NCBI RefSeq assembly: GCF_900100315.1
Contig: NZ_FNFF01000019.1
Location: 1-64,000, forward strand
DNA from: Streptomyces indicus
Lineage (GTDB): Bacteria; Actinomycetota; Actinomycetes; Streptomycetales; Streptomycetaceae
DNA: 64,000 nucleotides
Reading direction: 5' to 3'
The notes beneath the pieces were generated by a model that did no database searches, was not told the origin of the DNA, and saw only the letters and a program-made list of their open reading frames with translations. Made by a program: the position numbers and the translations under genes. Shown here in pieces: positions 1 through 8,238 of this stretch (the stretch's first letter is position 1; every line of letters starts with the position of its first letter).

Positions 1-190
1 GGGGTCGGGGTGCGGGTGTGCGGTGTCGGGGTGCTGCGGAGTGGCGGCGGGGCGGGGCGAAGTGGGGCCGGGGTGCGGGGAGGTGGGCCCGGGGTGCGGT
101 GACGTGGGGTCGGGGTGCGGTGATGCGGGCCCGGGGTGCGGTGGCGTGGTCTCGGGGTGCGGGGAGGTGGGCTCGGGGTACCGTGGCGCC
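1..190. repeat. Degenerate G-rich tandem repeat coding for the protease tail
   Basis: Plus-strand units related to CGGGGTGCGGTGACGTGGG recur about every 10-30 bases. On the minus strand they encode the Pro/Thr/His/Arg-rich tail of the protease. The array probably continues beyond the left edge. The plus strand carries many G4 runs. Confidence 0.6.
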
Positions 191-1347
191 GGAACCTCCG
201 CGGTGAGGCCGGCCCGTTCCGCGAACCGGCGGATCAGGCCGGACGCGGTCCGACCGGTCGCGTCCACGGCGAAGTCGATCGTCCCGGTGAGCGGTCCCGC
301 GAACGGCCCTGCGGTCCGCGGCGCCGCGGGCGCCCCCGCACCGCCCTCGCGGGACTGGAGCTCGCGGTCGGCGGCGAGCAGGGTCTGCCGCAGCGTGTCC
401 AGATCCCCGTGGCCCTCGCGTACGTACACGACCTCCACCGGCAGCGCGTCGAACTCCCCGTCCAGCCACCGCACAAGGCGCCGCCGGAGCCCGGGGTCGC
501 CCGATCCGGCCGCGGACTCCCGACGCGCGGACGCCCGCGCGGGACGGGCGATGTCCCCCGCCACGGCCCGTACCCCCGTGACCGTGATCCCCAGCTCGTC
601 CAGGCGCAGTTCGCGCTGGACGGTCTCGGTCGGGATCAAGGAGGCGTGTTCGAGGCGGTCGGCGGGCAGTGCGCTGCCGCGGCGCCCGGGCCGGTGGGTG
701 AGCAGCCCGATCACCCGTCCCGTCCCGGCGTGGACGACACCGGCTCCGCTGTAGCCCTGGCGGATGGGCGCCCGCATCCCTTCCAGGTCGAGCGTGACCC
801 ATCCGGAGGCGGGCCGCCGCCCCTCGTCCGCGCCCCCGCTCACCCCGGCCAGGCTCTCCGGATCGCCGAGCCCGAGCAGCACCGTCCCGGCGCGCTCGCC
901 GCCGAGCAGGTCGGGCGGGTACCCGGTGACCTGGACGGGCGCGCCCCGCGCGGGGATCTGCCGGTGCAACCGGACCGGCTGCACCTCCTCGCCCGGCTCG
1001 CGCTCCAGCTCCAGGAGCACGAGATCGCCGCCCCGCCCGGCCCGCGGCGGCAGCAGCCGCCCATCCACCACGCGCACCCGGATCGGGCCGGCGGCCCCGC
1101 CGGCCCCGGGAAAGTCCACATACAGGTCGTCATACGGCCGCACGGACCGCACCGCGCGAACGCTCCCGGCACCCCACTCCACCTGCTCCCTCGGCGGCAG
1201 CACGACATGGGCGCAGCTCACCACGTACCGCCGGTGCAGCAGGACCCCGGCTCCGCGCGGCTCGGTCCGTTCCTCGGCGCGGAACAGTCTGACGCGCCAA
1301 CTCTCCTGTCCTGGCGCGGAGTTGACGGTGCTACGGGACGTCCGCAT
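1..1347 (-). CDS. Trypsin-like serine protease, partial (3' end beyond window)
   Basis: Translating the minus strand from the ATG at 1347 gives an open frame of 449 codons that reaches position 1 without a stop, so the C-terminus is missing. The catalytic triad of a chymotrypsin-fold protease is visible: His47 in SCAHVV, Asp108 in GGDLVLLEL and Ser200 in GYSGAGVV. There is no signal peptide or membrane segment, so it is probably cytoplasmic. A second region (about 235-380) is not recognised; it could be one of the small adaptor domains that accompany trypsin-like domains in actinobacterial signalling or conflict proteins, which is a guess. From about residue 385 the protein becomes a Pro/Thr/His/Arg-rich repetitive tail. 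No strong ribosome-binding site precedes the ATG. Every long plus-strand frame here is a shadow of this gene. Divergent from the methyltransferase at 1448. Confidence 0.75.
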   Translation of the reverse strand, partial: MRTSRSTVNSAPGQESWRVRLFRAEERTEPRGAGVLLHRRYVVSCAHVVLPPREQVEWGAGSVRAVRSVRPYDDLYVDFPGAGGAAGPIRVRVVDGRLLPPRAGRGGDLVLLELEREPGEEVQPVRLHRQIPARGAPVQVTGYPPDLLGGERAGTVLLGLGDPESLAGVSGGADEGRRPASGWVTLDLEGMRAPIRQGYSGAGVVHAGTGRVIGLLTHRPGRRGSALPADRLEHASLIPTETVQRELRLDELGITVTGVRAVAGDIARPARASARRESAAGSGDPGLRRRLVRWLDGEFDALPVEVVYVREGHGDLDTLRQTLLAADRELQSREGGAGAPAAPRTAGPFAGPLTGTIDFAVDATGRTASGLIRRFAERAGLTAEVPAPRYPEPTSPHPETTPPHPGPASPHPDPTSPHPGPTSPHPGPTSPRPAATPQHPDTAHPHPDP

Positions 1348-1447
1348 GGGGTTCACGATATCGGCGTGCCGCTGCTCCGGGCATGGTCACGTAGGGTGCA
1401 GAGGTGGTGAAAGCTGGCCGGTACACGGCGTCCGAGGCGGTAGGCGG

Positions 1448-2320
1448 ATGACACTCCCCGGCGCTGCGCTCCCTGACGCGTACGACCCTCTCGTCGTGCG
1501 CCTGCGCACGGCGGGCTGCGTCTTCGCCGAGGAGGAGGCGCGACTGCTCCGCGACGCGGCGCCGTCGCCCGCCGCCCTGGAGGACATGACGCTCCGCCGC
1601 ATCGCGGGCGAACCCCTGGAACAGGTCGTCGGCTGGGCCGAGTTCGCGGGCCTGCGCATCCTCCTCGACCCCGGCGTCTTCGTCCCGCGCCGCCGCACGG
1701 AGTTCCTGGTCACGGTCGCCCTCGACCTGCTCACCGCCGACGCCCTGCCCGGCGGCCCCCCGAGCACCGGGGCCCCGAACTCCCCGCCCCCGGACTCCCC
1801 GAGCCCGACGGCCCAGGTGATCGTGGACCTGTGCTGCGGCTCGGGCGCGGTGGGCGCGGCGCTCGCCGCCGCCTTGCCCGACGCGGACCTGCACGCCGCC
1901 GACCTCGACCCGGCGGCGGTGTCCTGCGCCCGCCGCAACCTGCCGCCGTCGCGGGTGCACGAGGGCGACCTGTTCGCCGCCCTGCCCCGCCACCTGCGCG
2001 GCCGGATCTCCCTCCTGGCGGCGAACGTCCCGTACGTCCGTACGTCGGACATCCCGTTCCTGCCCTCGGAGGCCCGCGAACACGAGCCCCTCACGGCCCT
2101 CGACGGGGGCGAGGACGGCCTCACGGTGGCCCGCCGCGTGGCGGCGGAGGCGGCGGCGTGGCTGGCCCCGGGCGGTCACGTCCTCATCGAGGCGACCGAG
2201 TCCCAAGTCCCCTCGGCACTACGGCTGTTCGAGGGGGCGGGCCTCTCGGCCAAGGTCGTCACGGACGAGGACTGGGAGGCCCAGGTGGTGGTGGGCACTT
2301 TCGGCCCCTCCGCCGTTTGA
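1448..2320 (+). CDS. HemK/PrmC-related N5-glutamine methyltransferase-like protein
   Basis: 290-residue SAM-dependent methyltransferase of the HemK/PrmC-related family (putative protein-glutamine N5 methyltransferase of unknown target). The N-terminal helical region contains the AGEPLEQVVGWAEF stretch typical of PrmC relatives. The SAM-binding motif I is DLCCGSGAVGAALA near residue 127. The catalytic NPPY motif of PrmC appears as NVPY in LLAANVPYVRT, a variant also seen in this side branch. An acidic SAM-ribose site (HAADLDPAAV) follows. The ATG at 1448 starts the conserved region, although GTG starts upstream cannot be excluded; the Shine-Dalgarno is weak. It is probably not the essential release-factor methyltransferase, which normally sits beside prfA. 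Confidence 0.82.
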   Translation: MTLPGAALPDAYDPLVVRLRTAGCVFAEEEARLLRDAAPSPAALEDMTLRRIAGEPLEQVVGWAEFAGLRILLDPGVFVPRRRTEFLVTVALDLLTADALPGGPPSTGAPNSPPPDSPSPTAQVIVDLCCGSGAVGAALAAALPDADLHAADLDPAAVSCARRNLPPSRVHEGDLFAALPRHLRGRISLLAANVPYVRTSDIPFLPSEAREHEPLTALDGGEDGLTVARRVAAEAAAWLAPGGHVLIEATESQVPSALRLFEGAGLSAKVVTDEDWEAQVVVGTFGPSAV

Positions 2321-2713
2321 GGACGAGCGCCGTCCAGGCGCGATCGGGGGCAAGGGGCGAAGCCCCAAAGGGGGTGCAGGGTGCGAAGCCCTCGCGTGGG
2401 TGCCCTCCCAAGGGGCTGGGGCGGAGCCTCAGTTCGGGTGCCCACCCGGGGGGCCGGGGGCGGAGCCCCCGGTTTCGGGAAGGGGCGGGTAGGGGAACTC
2501 CACCCGCCGCAGGCGCCCACCTGGGCCCGATCCGACCCGCACCGAGCAGGTGCACCGCACCGATCACCGCGCCCAAGGCGGGGGCTCCGCCCCCTGCACC
2601 CCCGCGCGGCGCCCGCGAACGCACGCGCACCCACGAACGCACGCGCACCCGCGGACGCCCCCGCACGCGTACCCGCGAACGCCCGGCCCCCCGACAGCCG
2701 CCCCCACCAACCC
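2321..2713. repeat. Intergenic GC-rich repeat cluster (copy 1 of a Streptomyces-type interspersed repeat)
   Basis: This 393-bp gap has no convincing gene. From about 2318 it holds the string GTTTGAGGACGAGCGC, then several GC-rich imperfect hairpins (for example GGGGCGGAGCCCC-like arms at about 2457-2472), then TTTCGGGAAGGGGCGGGTAGG and CCGCCGCAGGCGCCCACC. The same blocks recur near 14.97-15.2 kb and 46.44-46.55 kb. The stretch 2600-2700 is a separate degenerate CGCACCCGCGAACGCACG tandem repeat. Confidence 0.7.
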
Positions 2714-3982
2714 CTACATCCGACTCAAAGAAGCCGCCGCCGACAGCACATCCCGGATCGCCTCCCGGTCGCCGTCCTGCCCGGCGGCCGCCTCCTCCGG
2801 TACCACGTGTCCCGCTGCCAGGCGGCAGAACTCCACGCCGTCCAGGGCGACATGGGCCACCTCGTGGTCGGCTGAGCCGAGCGCGCCGGGGGAGTCCAGG
2901 GCGATCAGCCACTCGCCGCCGCCCAGGCCCTCGACCTCGAGGCGGAGGCTGCGGCCCGGGGAGCCGGCGCGGACCAGGCCCTTCGCGGGGGCCGCGAGGC
3001 CCTCGCGGCGGCGCTGGGCCAGGGCCGAAGGGAGCATCCGGGCCGCGAGGTCGATCATCCGGTTGAGGTGGCGCGGGGACGGCGGCTCGTACGGGTAGTC
3101 CACGGCGTCCGCGATGTCCCCCGCGTGCACCCAGCACTCGAAGGCCCGGTCCACTAGCGAGTCCCGCAGGGGGAGGCTGAAGTCGCCGTACGGCACGGAG
3201 AGTTGGCCGGATCCGCCGCCCGCGAACGACACCGTGCGCACGAGTGCGTGCGTCTGCTCGCGCCACGGCACCCGCACGGTGCGGGTGGGCGGGAAGTGCG
3301 AGGCCTTCCAGTACGTCTCGGTGCGCTCGCGCGGCTCCCCGGACGCGGGCGCCAGCTCCCCGAGCGGGTCCTCCATGCCGAGCGCGACCGCGACGAGCCC
3401 GTCGACCGTCAGGAGGTGGGCGATCACCCCGGCGACGGTGGTGCGGCGGTTCACGGGACGGTCGGCCTGCCCGTCGTACCACTTGAGCCGTACGGGCGCG
3501 TGCCACTCGCCGTCGCCGATGTCCTGGAGCAGCGCGTCGAGCCGCGCCGTCTCCGCGTCGTACGGAGCCGCCCAGTCCGGTACGGGGATGCGCGGCGGAC
3601 GCCGGTCAAGGCAGCCCGCGAGGACCCGCGAGCGCAGGCCCGGGTCGAGGTCGAGGCTCTCCTCCGGCTGGAGGAGGCCGACGGCGTCGCGGAGCCTGAG
3701 CGCCTCGTCCGCGCACGGGCCGCAGGTGCCCAGGTGCAGCTCGACCGCGGCCGCCTCCTCCGGCGAGCAGGCGGCCAGCGCCCACGCGCCGAGCAGCGAC
3801 TTGAGGACGTCGTGCTCCAGGACCGGCGGCGCGGGCGCGGCGGGCTCGGGCAGCGGCAGGCCCGAGTCCTCGACGGACTCGCGCGGCGGTGGTATCCGCG
3901 GCGGGGTGGACGCCCCGGGACGCTCCTCGTCCCCCGGGCCGCCGTCGCCCGGGCCGAGCGGATCGAACGGATCGGGGCTCAT
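2714..3982 (-). CDS. Zinc-finger anti-sigma factor fused to a mycothiol-isomerase-like (MDMPI/DinB) domain
   Basis: 422 residues. After a Pro-rich leader, residues about 55-100 form an anti-sigma zinc finger with H83-x3-C87-x2-C90 (ELHLGTCGPC). Residues about 135-400 resemble the mycothiol-dependent maleylpyruvate isomerase/DinB-like fold; the signature is AFECWVHAGDIADAV. No transmembrane segment is visible, so it should be soluble. Its ATG overlaps the stop of the upstream sigma gene (ATGA at 3979-3982), indicating translational coupling and a partner relationship. By analogy with ZAS-domain proteins it should hold the sigma factor until a thiol or metal signal releases it. The MDMPI domain suggests mycothiol or another thiol as the cue; that part is inference. 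Confidence 0.8.
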   Translation of the reverse strand: MSPDPFDPLGPGDGGPGDEERPGASTPPRIPPPRESVEDSGLPLPEPAAPAPPVLEHDVLKSLLGAWALAACSPEEAAAVELHLGTCGPCADEALRLRDAVGLLQPEESLDLDPGLRSRVLAGCLDRRPPRIPVPDWAAPYDAETARLDALLQDIGDGEWHAPVRLKWYDGQADRPVNRRTTVAGVIAHLLTVDGLVAVALGMEDPLGELAPASGEPRERTETYWKASHFPPTRTVRVPWREQTHALVRTVSFAGGGSGQLSVPYGDFSLPLRDSLVDRAFECWVHAGDIADAVDYPYEPPSPRHLNRMIDLAARMLPSALAQRRREGLAAPAKGLVRAGSPGRSLRLEVEGLGGGEWLIALDSPGALGSADHEVAHVALDGVEFCRLAAGHVVPEEAAAGQDGDREAIRDVLSAAASLSRM

Positions 3983-4563
3983 GTCGCTCTCCCGTATCCG
4001 TGCTTCCAGGGATTGCCCCTGTTCTTCCGGTCGTTGGCCGAGGAGAGCAGCTGGAGGCCGAGCCGCAGCCGGCGGCGCGCCTCGTCCTCGGTGACGCCGA
4101 GGTCGGCGGCGGTCTGCCGGTAGTCGCGGCGCTGGAAGTACGCGAGCTCCAGCGCGGCCCGCAGCGGCGCGGGCATGGACGTGACGATGTAGTCGGCGCG
4201 CGCCGCCGCGGAGGCCTCGCGCACCTTGCGCTCCAGGTCCTCGGCGCTGCCCTCGCCGCCTTCCGCGAGCGCCGCCGCACCCTCCTTGCGCAGCCGCTGC
4301 ACGGCCTGGCGGTGGGCGAGCGAGGCGATCCAGGAGCGCATGGTGCCCTGCTTGGGCTCGTAGGCCTCCGGGTTCTCCCAGACCAGCGCGAACACCTCGC
4401 GCGTGACCCGGTCGGCGGCGTCCTCGTCGTCGAGCACCCGGTGGGCGAGGCTGTGCACGAGCGAGGCGAAGCGGTCGTAGAGCTCACCCAGCGCCGCGGC
4501 CTCCCCGCGCGCGAGCCGCTGCTGCATCCTGCGGTCCCAGCGGGGTGGTGCGTCCTTCGCCAT
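3979..4563 (-). CDS. ECF-type RNA polymerase sigma factor
   Basis: 194 residues. Region 2 lies at about 22-95 (LYDRFASLVHSLAHRVL...MRSWIASLAHRQAVQRLR) and region 4 at about 130-185 (SMPAPLRAALELAYFQRRDYRQTAADLGVTEDEARRRLR split over a helix-turn-helix). The linker is Ala/Glu-rich. Start ATG at 4563 is preceded by GGAGGGGGCCCG, a good ribosome-binding site. It is the first gene of a two-gene operon with its anti-sigma factor downstream. No autoregulatory promoter could be assigned with confidence in the 240 bases upstream. Confidence 0.88.
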   Translation of the reverse strand: MAKDAPPRWDRRMQQRLARGEAAALGELYDRFASLVHSLAHRVLDDEDAADRVTREVFALVWENPEAYEPKQGTMRSWIASLAHRQAVQRLRKEGAAALAEGGEGSAEDLERKVREASAAARADYIVTSMPAPLRAALELAYFQRRDYRQTAADLGVTEDEARRRLRLGLQLLSSANDRKNRGNPWKHGYGRAT

Positions 4564-4806
4564 CGGGCCCCCTCCGACCGTCACGTGCCAGCGTGCGCTT
4601 TCCCCTGCACCTCGAATGTAGTGCGAGGCGCCCTCCGCGTACGCCCCTTTACGGCAATGTGCGCCCGCGCCCGGGCCCGGGATGGTAACGAATGCGTCAC
4701 CTTCCGTTGCGCAGAGCAACTGAATGAACGTGACCGAAGTCGATCTAGATGGATCGAATCCGACGAAACGTGATAGGGGTTCGGAGGTAAGCGTGAGGCA
4801 GGTGTG
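4564..4806. other. Divergent intergenic region, sigma operon / STAS gene
   Basis: No gene is visible between the sigma start and the small ORF at 4807. It is noticeably more AT-rich than its surroundings (about 4700-4770), as expected for divergent promoters, but I could not assign -10/-35 boxes with confidence. Confidence 0.5.
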
Positions 4807-4959
4807 ATGCAGGACCTGTCCCGGGGCGTGCCGCCGAGCCCGGCCGCCGCGTGTTTCAGCGCGGAGCTGATGGGCAGCCGCGAACCCAGGAAGCGAAAGA
4901 ACTGCTTCCGGATCTTCGGGGCCGAGGCCCGGGACGAGTCCGGCGAGCGAGAGGCATGA
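4807..4959 (+). CDS. Possible small ORF upstream of the STAS gene
   Basis: 50-codon frame from ATG 4807 to TGA 4957-4959, ending one base before the GTG of the STAS gene at 4961. The product is basic in its middle (PRKRKNCFRIFGAEARDESGE). The near-overlap suggests translational coupling. However, the best Shine-Dalgarno (GGAGG near 4784) is about 20 bases too far and I recognise no family, so it may be only a leader. Confidence 0.3.
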   Translation: MQDLSRGVPPSPAAACFSAELMGSREPRKRKNCFRIFGAEARDESGEREA

Positions 4960-4960
4960 C

Positions 4961-5335
4961 GTGACGCTCAAGGTGACCGAGGCGGATCGGGGCGGCTGGG
5001 CCGTCATCCAGGTCAGCGGTGAGATGGACCTGGTGACATCACCCGTCCTGCGTCAGCGCGTGCACGACGCCGTCGCGGACGGCCGGCACAGCGTCGTCCT
5101 CGACCTGTCCGAAGTCCTGTTCTGCGACTCCTCCGGCGTCGGCGTCCTGATCGCCGCCCGCCGGCTGCTGCGCTCCTGCCAGGGCCGGCTGCGCCTGATC
5201 CTGCCGGCCCGCGGCGCGGAGGACGGCTCCCACGTCAACCGCGTCCTCGCGGCCCTCGGCGTGCGGCGCCTGTTCGACGTGTACCCGGACGCGGTCTCGG
5301 CCTCGGACGACGCGGCCCAGCCGCTGTCCGCCTGA
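4961..5335 (+). CDS. STAS-domain anti-sigma factor antagonist
   Basis: 124 residues, a complete SpoIIAA/RsbV-like STAS domain. The phosphorylatable serine motif is intact: FCDSSGVGVLIAARR. The N-terminal strand IQVSGEMDLVTSP and the C-terminal helix LAALGVRRLFDVYP fit the fold. In the family, the unphosphorylated form binds an RsbW-like kinase and frees a sigma factor. The GTG at 4961 follows GAGAGG. ATPase-fold RsbW-like proteins at 12109 and 29230 are candidate partners in this window, although nothing links them directly. Confidence 0.88.
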   Translation: MTLKVTEADRGGWAVIQVSGEMDLVTSPVLRQRVHDAVADGRHSVVLDLSEVLFCDSSGVGVLIAARRLLRSCQGRLRLILPARGAEDGSHVNRVLAALGVRRLFDVYPDAVSASDDAAQPLSA

Positions 5336-5350
5336 CCCAGGCGAGGCCGC

Positions 5351-5851
5351 TCACAGATGGTTCTTGGCGAGCGCCACGAAGTCGTTGACGGCCTCCTTCG
5401 CCTCCGTGCAGAACGCCAGGAACTCCTCCCGCCCCTCCGCCTTCGGGATCCGCGTGATGCAGTCGAGGGCCTCCTGCGCCCGCTCGAGCGCCGCCTCCGC
5501 CTCCGCCGCGCCCTCCGGCCCCGCCTGCGCCCCGCCCGTCACCAGCCGCACGCGGAACAGCCCTTCGTACACCTCGACGCGCAGATCGAAGGCGCGCGCC
5601 CGCAGCGCCGCGTGCGACTCCTCGAACTCCCCGCCGTTGCAGATCAGCCAGCGCTCCATCTGCGCCCGCCGGTACATCATCAGCGCGCCCGCGAACGAGC
5701 TGTAGACCTGAAGCCGCTCCTGGCGCAGTTGCTCGGCCCGCGTGAACCGCTCGCCGCGCACCAGCGCCCGCTGCTGGAACACATGGCTCACGCCCACACC
5801 CAGCAGAGTTCCCACCACGGCTATGACACTCGCAACAGCTTCCACCCGCAC
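5351..5851 (-). CDS. Membrane-anchored protein of unknown function
   Basis: 166 residues. One N-terminal hydrophobic helix (residues about 4-22, EAVASVIAVVGTLLGVGVSH) is followed by a long, charged, probably helical segment with many Glu/Arg/Ala, including an Ala/Glu-rich stretch at about 105-130. This suggests a single-pass protein with a coiled-coil cytoplasmic domain. Starts with GTG at 5851; a second GTG lies two codons in. No recognised domain. Convergent with the STAS gene, 15 bp away. Confidence 0.65.
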   Translation of the reverse strand: MRVEAVASVIAVVGTLLGVGVSHVFQQRALVRGERFTRAEQLRQERLQVYSSFAGALMMYRRAQMERWLICNGGEFEESHAALRARAFDLRVEVYEGLFRVRLVTGGAQAGPEGAAEAEAALERAQEALDCITRIPKAEGREEFLAFCTEAKEAVNDFVALAKNHL

Positions 5852-6002
5852 AGTCGATCACGGACGCACAGGGCGCAGGCGCTTGTCGCAGATTCTCACC
5901 AGTCTCGATACGAGGGCGAACTTTCCGGGCGCACGGCGCGCAGCCCGACGTACGCTCGCCCCTGACGTGACCCAACCGCACCCGATGAGTGAGGCAGCCG
6001 AG

Positions 6003-6524
6003 ATGGACAGCGCAGAGTACGAGCGCAGGATTGCCGCCCGCTTCGCCAGCTTCGACCAGGACGGCAACGGCTATATCGACCGCGAGGACTTCTCCTCCGC
6101 GGCCAAGGCCCTGCTCGCCGAGTTCGACGTGACCGCCCGCTGCGACAAGGGCCAGGCGCTGTACATCGGCGCCGAGGCGTTCTGGCAGGGCATGGCCGGG
6201 ATCGCGGATGTGGACGGCGACCAGCGCGTGACGCGCGAGGAGTTCGTGACCGGCGCGGTCAAGCGGCTGCGGGACAGCCCGCAGCGCTTCGCCGAGATCG
6301 CCCGGCCGTTCCTGCGCGCCGTGCTCGCGGTCGCGGACCGGGACGGCCAGGGCGTGACGGCCGAGGACGCGGGCCGGGTCCTGCGCGTACTCGGCGTCAC
6401 CCCGGACGCGATCCCCGCGGCCACCACGGCCCTGGACCCGGAGAACACGGGCCGCATCCCGTCCGAGGAACAGCTCCTCGCCGCATTCGCCGCGTACTTC
6501 ACCACTCCGGATCCGGAGGCGTAG
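6003..6524 (+). CDS. Four-EF-hand calcium-binding protein (calerythrin-like)
   Basis: 173 residues with four EF-hand loops: DQDGNGYIDRED near 20, DVDGDQRVTREE near 70, DRDGQGVTAED near 110 and DPENTGRIPSEE near 145. The first three keep the acidic positions 1, 3, 5 and 12 reasonably well; the fourth is weaker. It is soluble, with no signal peptide, like the actinobacterial calerythrins thought to buffer or sense cytosolic calcium. ATG 6003 was chosen because GAGG lies 8 bases upstream; an earlier in-frame ATG at 5985 has no such site. Confidence 0.85.
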   Translation: MDSAEYERRIAARFASFDQDGNGYIDREDFSSAAKALLAEFDVTARCDKGQALYIGAEAFWQGMAGIADVDGDQRVTREEFVTGAVKRLRDSPQRFAEIARPFLRAVLAVADRDGQGVTAEDAGRVLRVLGVTPDAIPAATTALDPENTGRIPSEEQLLAAFAAYFTTPDPEA

Positions 6525-6541
6525 GGCGCGCTGCCGCACGT

Positions 6542-6579
6542 CGGAAGGGCGGGTCCCGTCGCCAGGGACCGCCCTTCCG
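6542..6579. terminator. Bidirectional terminator hairpin
   Basis: Inverted repeat CGGAAGGGCGG...CCGCCCTTCCG with an additional TCCC/GGGA pairing and a 7-base loop. It lies just past the stop of the EF-hand gene and beyond the 3' end of the convergent CoA-ligase gene. There is no U-tract, as is usual in Streptomyces. Confidence 0.75.
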
Positions 6580-6581
6580 TA

Positions 6582-6668
6582 TCTCTTGTACGAGAGGGCC
6601 TTCTCTCGTACGAGAGCGTGTTCTCTCGTACGAGACCTCTCTCCTGCGAGAGCCGTCTCGTCTACGAG
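6582..6668. repeat. Array of five TCTCGTACGAGA palindromes
   Basis: Palindromic units related to CTCTCGTACGAGAG occur at 6582-6596, 6603-6616, 6623-6636, 6639-6652 and about 6655-6668. The first three are spaced about 20 bp centre to centre. The last overlaps the 3' end of the CoA-ligase gene. A further copy (TTCTCGTACGAGAGA) lies at 35230-35244, just upstream of the PNPOx-family gene. Confidence 0.75.
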
Positions 6669-8203
6669 AACTGCTCCCGCAGCTTGTACTTGAGCACCTT
6701 CCGCAGAGTCTCGTTGCGCGGCAGCGCGTCCACCACCTCCAGCTGCTCCGGCAGCTTGTGCACCGACAGGCCCTCGCCGCGCAGATAGGCCGTCACCTCG
6801 TCGAGGCTCAACTCCGGCGAATCCGCGCGCTGTTCGATCACCGCGCACACCCGCTCGCCGCGTACCTCGTCCGGCAGTCCGATCACCGCCGCGTCGCCCA
6901 CGCCCGGGTGCCGGTGCAGCAGGTCCTCTATCTCCTTGGCCGAGATGTTCTCGCCCTTGCGGATGATCACGTCCTTCGCGCGGCCGGTGAGGACGAGATG
7001 GCCTGATTCCGTCAGGTGGCCCAGGTCGCCCGTGATCAAGTAGCCGTCCGCGTCGAAGACTTCGGCCGTCTGGGCCGGGTCGAGGTAGCCCTGGCAGACC
7101 GCCTCGCCCTTGAGCCGCACCTCGCCGTCCGCGAGTGGCGGCAGCTCCTTGCCGTCCGCGTCCGTGATGCGGATGGACATCGCCGTGGGCGGTTTGCCCT
7201 CGGTGGTCGCGAGGTTCTCCACCGTGTCGTCGGGCGCGCCCATCGTGATCATGGGCACCTCCGTCATGCCGTAGCCGTGGGTGAGCTGGCAGCCCATCTC
7301 GCGCACGACGGCGTGGTAGACCTCGGGGGGCTTCGGAGCGCCGCCGCCGGCGAGCAGGCGCAGGGTCGGGATGAGCTTCTCGCCCGGGTTCTTGCGCTGT
7401 TCGGCCAGGAACATCGAGTAGAAGGCCGTCGACCCGCCCGCCGTCGTCACCCCGTGCCTGCGGTAGCCCTCCAGCGCGCCCGGCAGCGCGAACTTCTCGA
7501 AGAGCACGGCAGGGAACCCGTAGAGGAAGAGCATGACCAGGTAGTCAGGACCGCCGATGTGCGCGTACGGGAAGGCGATGGACCCCACGTCCTCGGGCGA
7601 CAGATGCAGCGCATGCGCCAGGCACGACCCGCCCGCGATCAGCGAACGGTCCGTGTGCAGGACGCCCTTGGGGTCCGAGGTGGTGCCCGAGGTCCAGTAG
7701 ATCCAGCGCACCGAGGTGCCCTCGGCCGGCGGCGGGGGCAGGATCCGCGGGTCGCCGTCCGGCAGGGAGTCGTACGCCTCGAAGATGCCGCGTGCGCCGA
7801 GGCGGCGCGCCATCTCCGTGTGGTCGAAGTCCCGCCACACACCCGGCGAGGCGAAGAACTCCGCCTTGGACTCGCGGAGCGCGAAGCCCACTTCCTTGTC
7901 CCGGTAGAAGGGGATGATCGGCGTCTGGACCGCGCCGATGCGGGCGAGCGCGGCGGACAGCAGGACCGTCTCGATCCGGGTGGGCAGCTGCCAGGCCACC
8001 ACCGTGCCCGGGCGGACCCCCATCTCCCACAGCCCGGCCGCCACGCGCTCGCCGCGGTCGCGCAGCTCGGCGAAGGTGAGGGTGCGGTCGTCCTCGGGCG
8101 CCGCCTCCGCCTGGATCAGGACGCGGCGATGCGGGGTGCGGGCCGCGCGGCGGCAGATCAGTTCCCAGAACGTGGGCGCCGAGTCGAGTGTCGCATCGCT
8201 CAT
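6662..8203 (-). CDS. AMP-forming acyl-CoA ligase (cyclohexanecarboxylate-CoA ligase-like)
   Basis: 513-residue ANL-superfamily ligase, expected to activate a carboxylic acid through an acyl-adenylate to the CoA thioester. Motifs in order: P-loop YWTSGTTSDPKGV near 170, GYGMTEVP near 310, DGYLITGDLG near 395, hinge KDVIIRKGENISAKEIE near 420, and C-terminal RNETLRKVLKYK with the catalytic Lys. The overall sequence recalls AliA-type cyclohexanecarboxylate ligases, which would fit a cyclic acid substrate. Start at 8203 (MSDATL) is preceded by GGAGGCCACCGCG. The in-frame ATG at 8236 would fall only 3 bases from the operator and lacks a ribosome-binding site. Operator at 8239-8253; divergent from the amidohydrolase. 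Confidence 0.85.
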   Translation of the reverse strand: MSDATLDSAPTFWELICRRAARTPHRRVLIQAEAAPEDDRTLTFAELRDRGERVAAGLWEMGVRPGTVVAWQLPTRIETVLLSAALARIGAVQTPIIPFYRDKEVGFALRESKAEFFASPGVWRDFDHTEMARRLGARGIFEAYDSLPDGDPRILPPPPAEGTSVRWIYWTSGTTSDPKGVLHTDRSLIAGGSCLAHALHLSPEDVGSIAFPYAHIGGPDYLVMLFLYGFPAVLFEKFALPGALEGYRRHGVTTAGGSTAFYSMFLAEQRKNPGEKLIPTLRLLAGGGAPKPPEVYHAVVREMGCQLTHGYGMTEVPMITMGAPDDTVENLATTEGKPPTAMSIRITDADGKELPPLADGEVRLKGEAVCQGYLDPAQTAEVFDADGYLITGDLGHLTESGHLVLTGRAKDVIIRKGENISAKEIEDLLHRHPGVGDAAVIGLPDEVRGERVCAVIEQRADSPELSLDEVTAYLRGEGLSVHKLPEQLEVVDALPRNETLRKVLKYKLREQFS

Positions 8204-8238
8204 CGCGGTGGCCTCCGTAAACCCGAAGATGCTCATTC

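Noticed and set aside
136..1410. Plus-strand open frame at the left end
   Set aside because: Antisense to the protease gene whose triad is clearly readable on the minus strand.
8204..8236. Upstream ATG 8236 as start of the CoA ligase
   Set aside because: It lies beside the operator without a ribosome-binding site, whereas 8203 has GGAGG.
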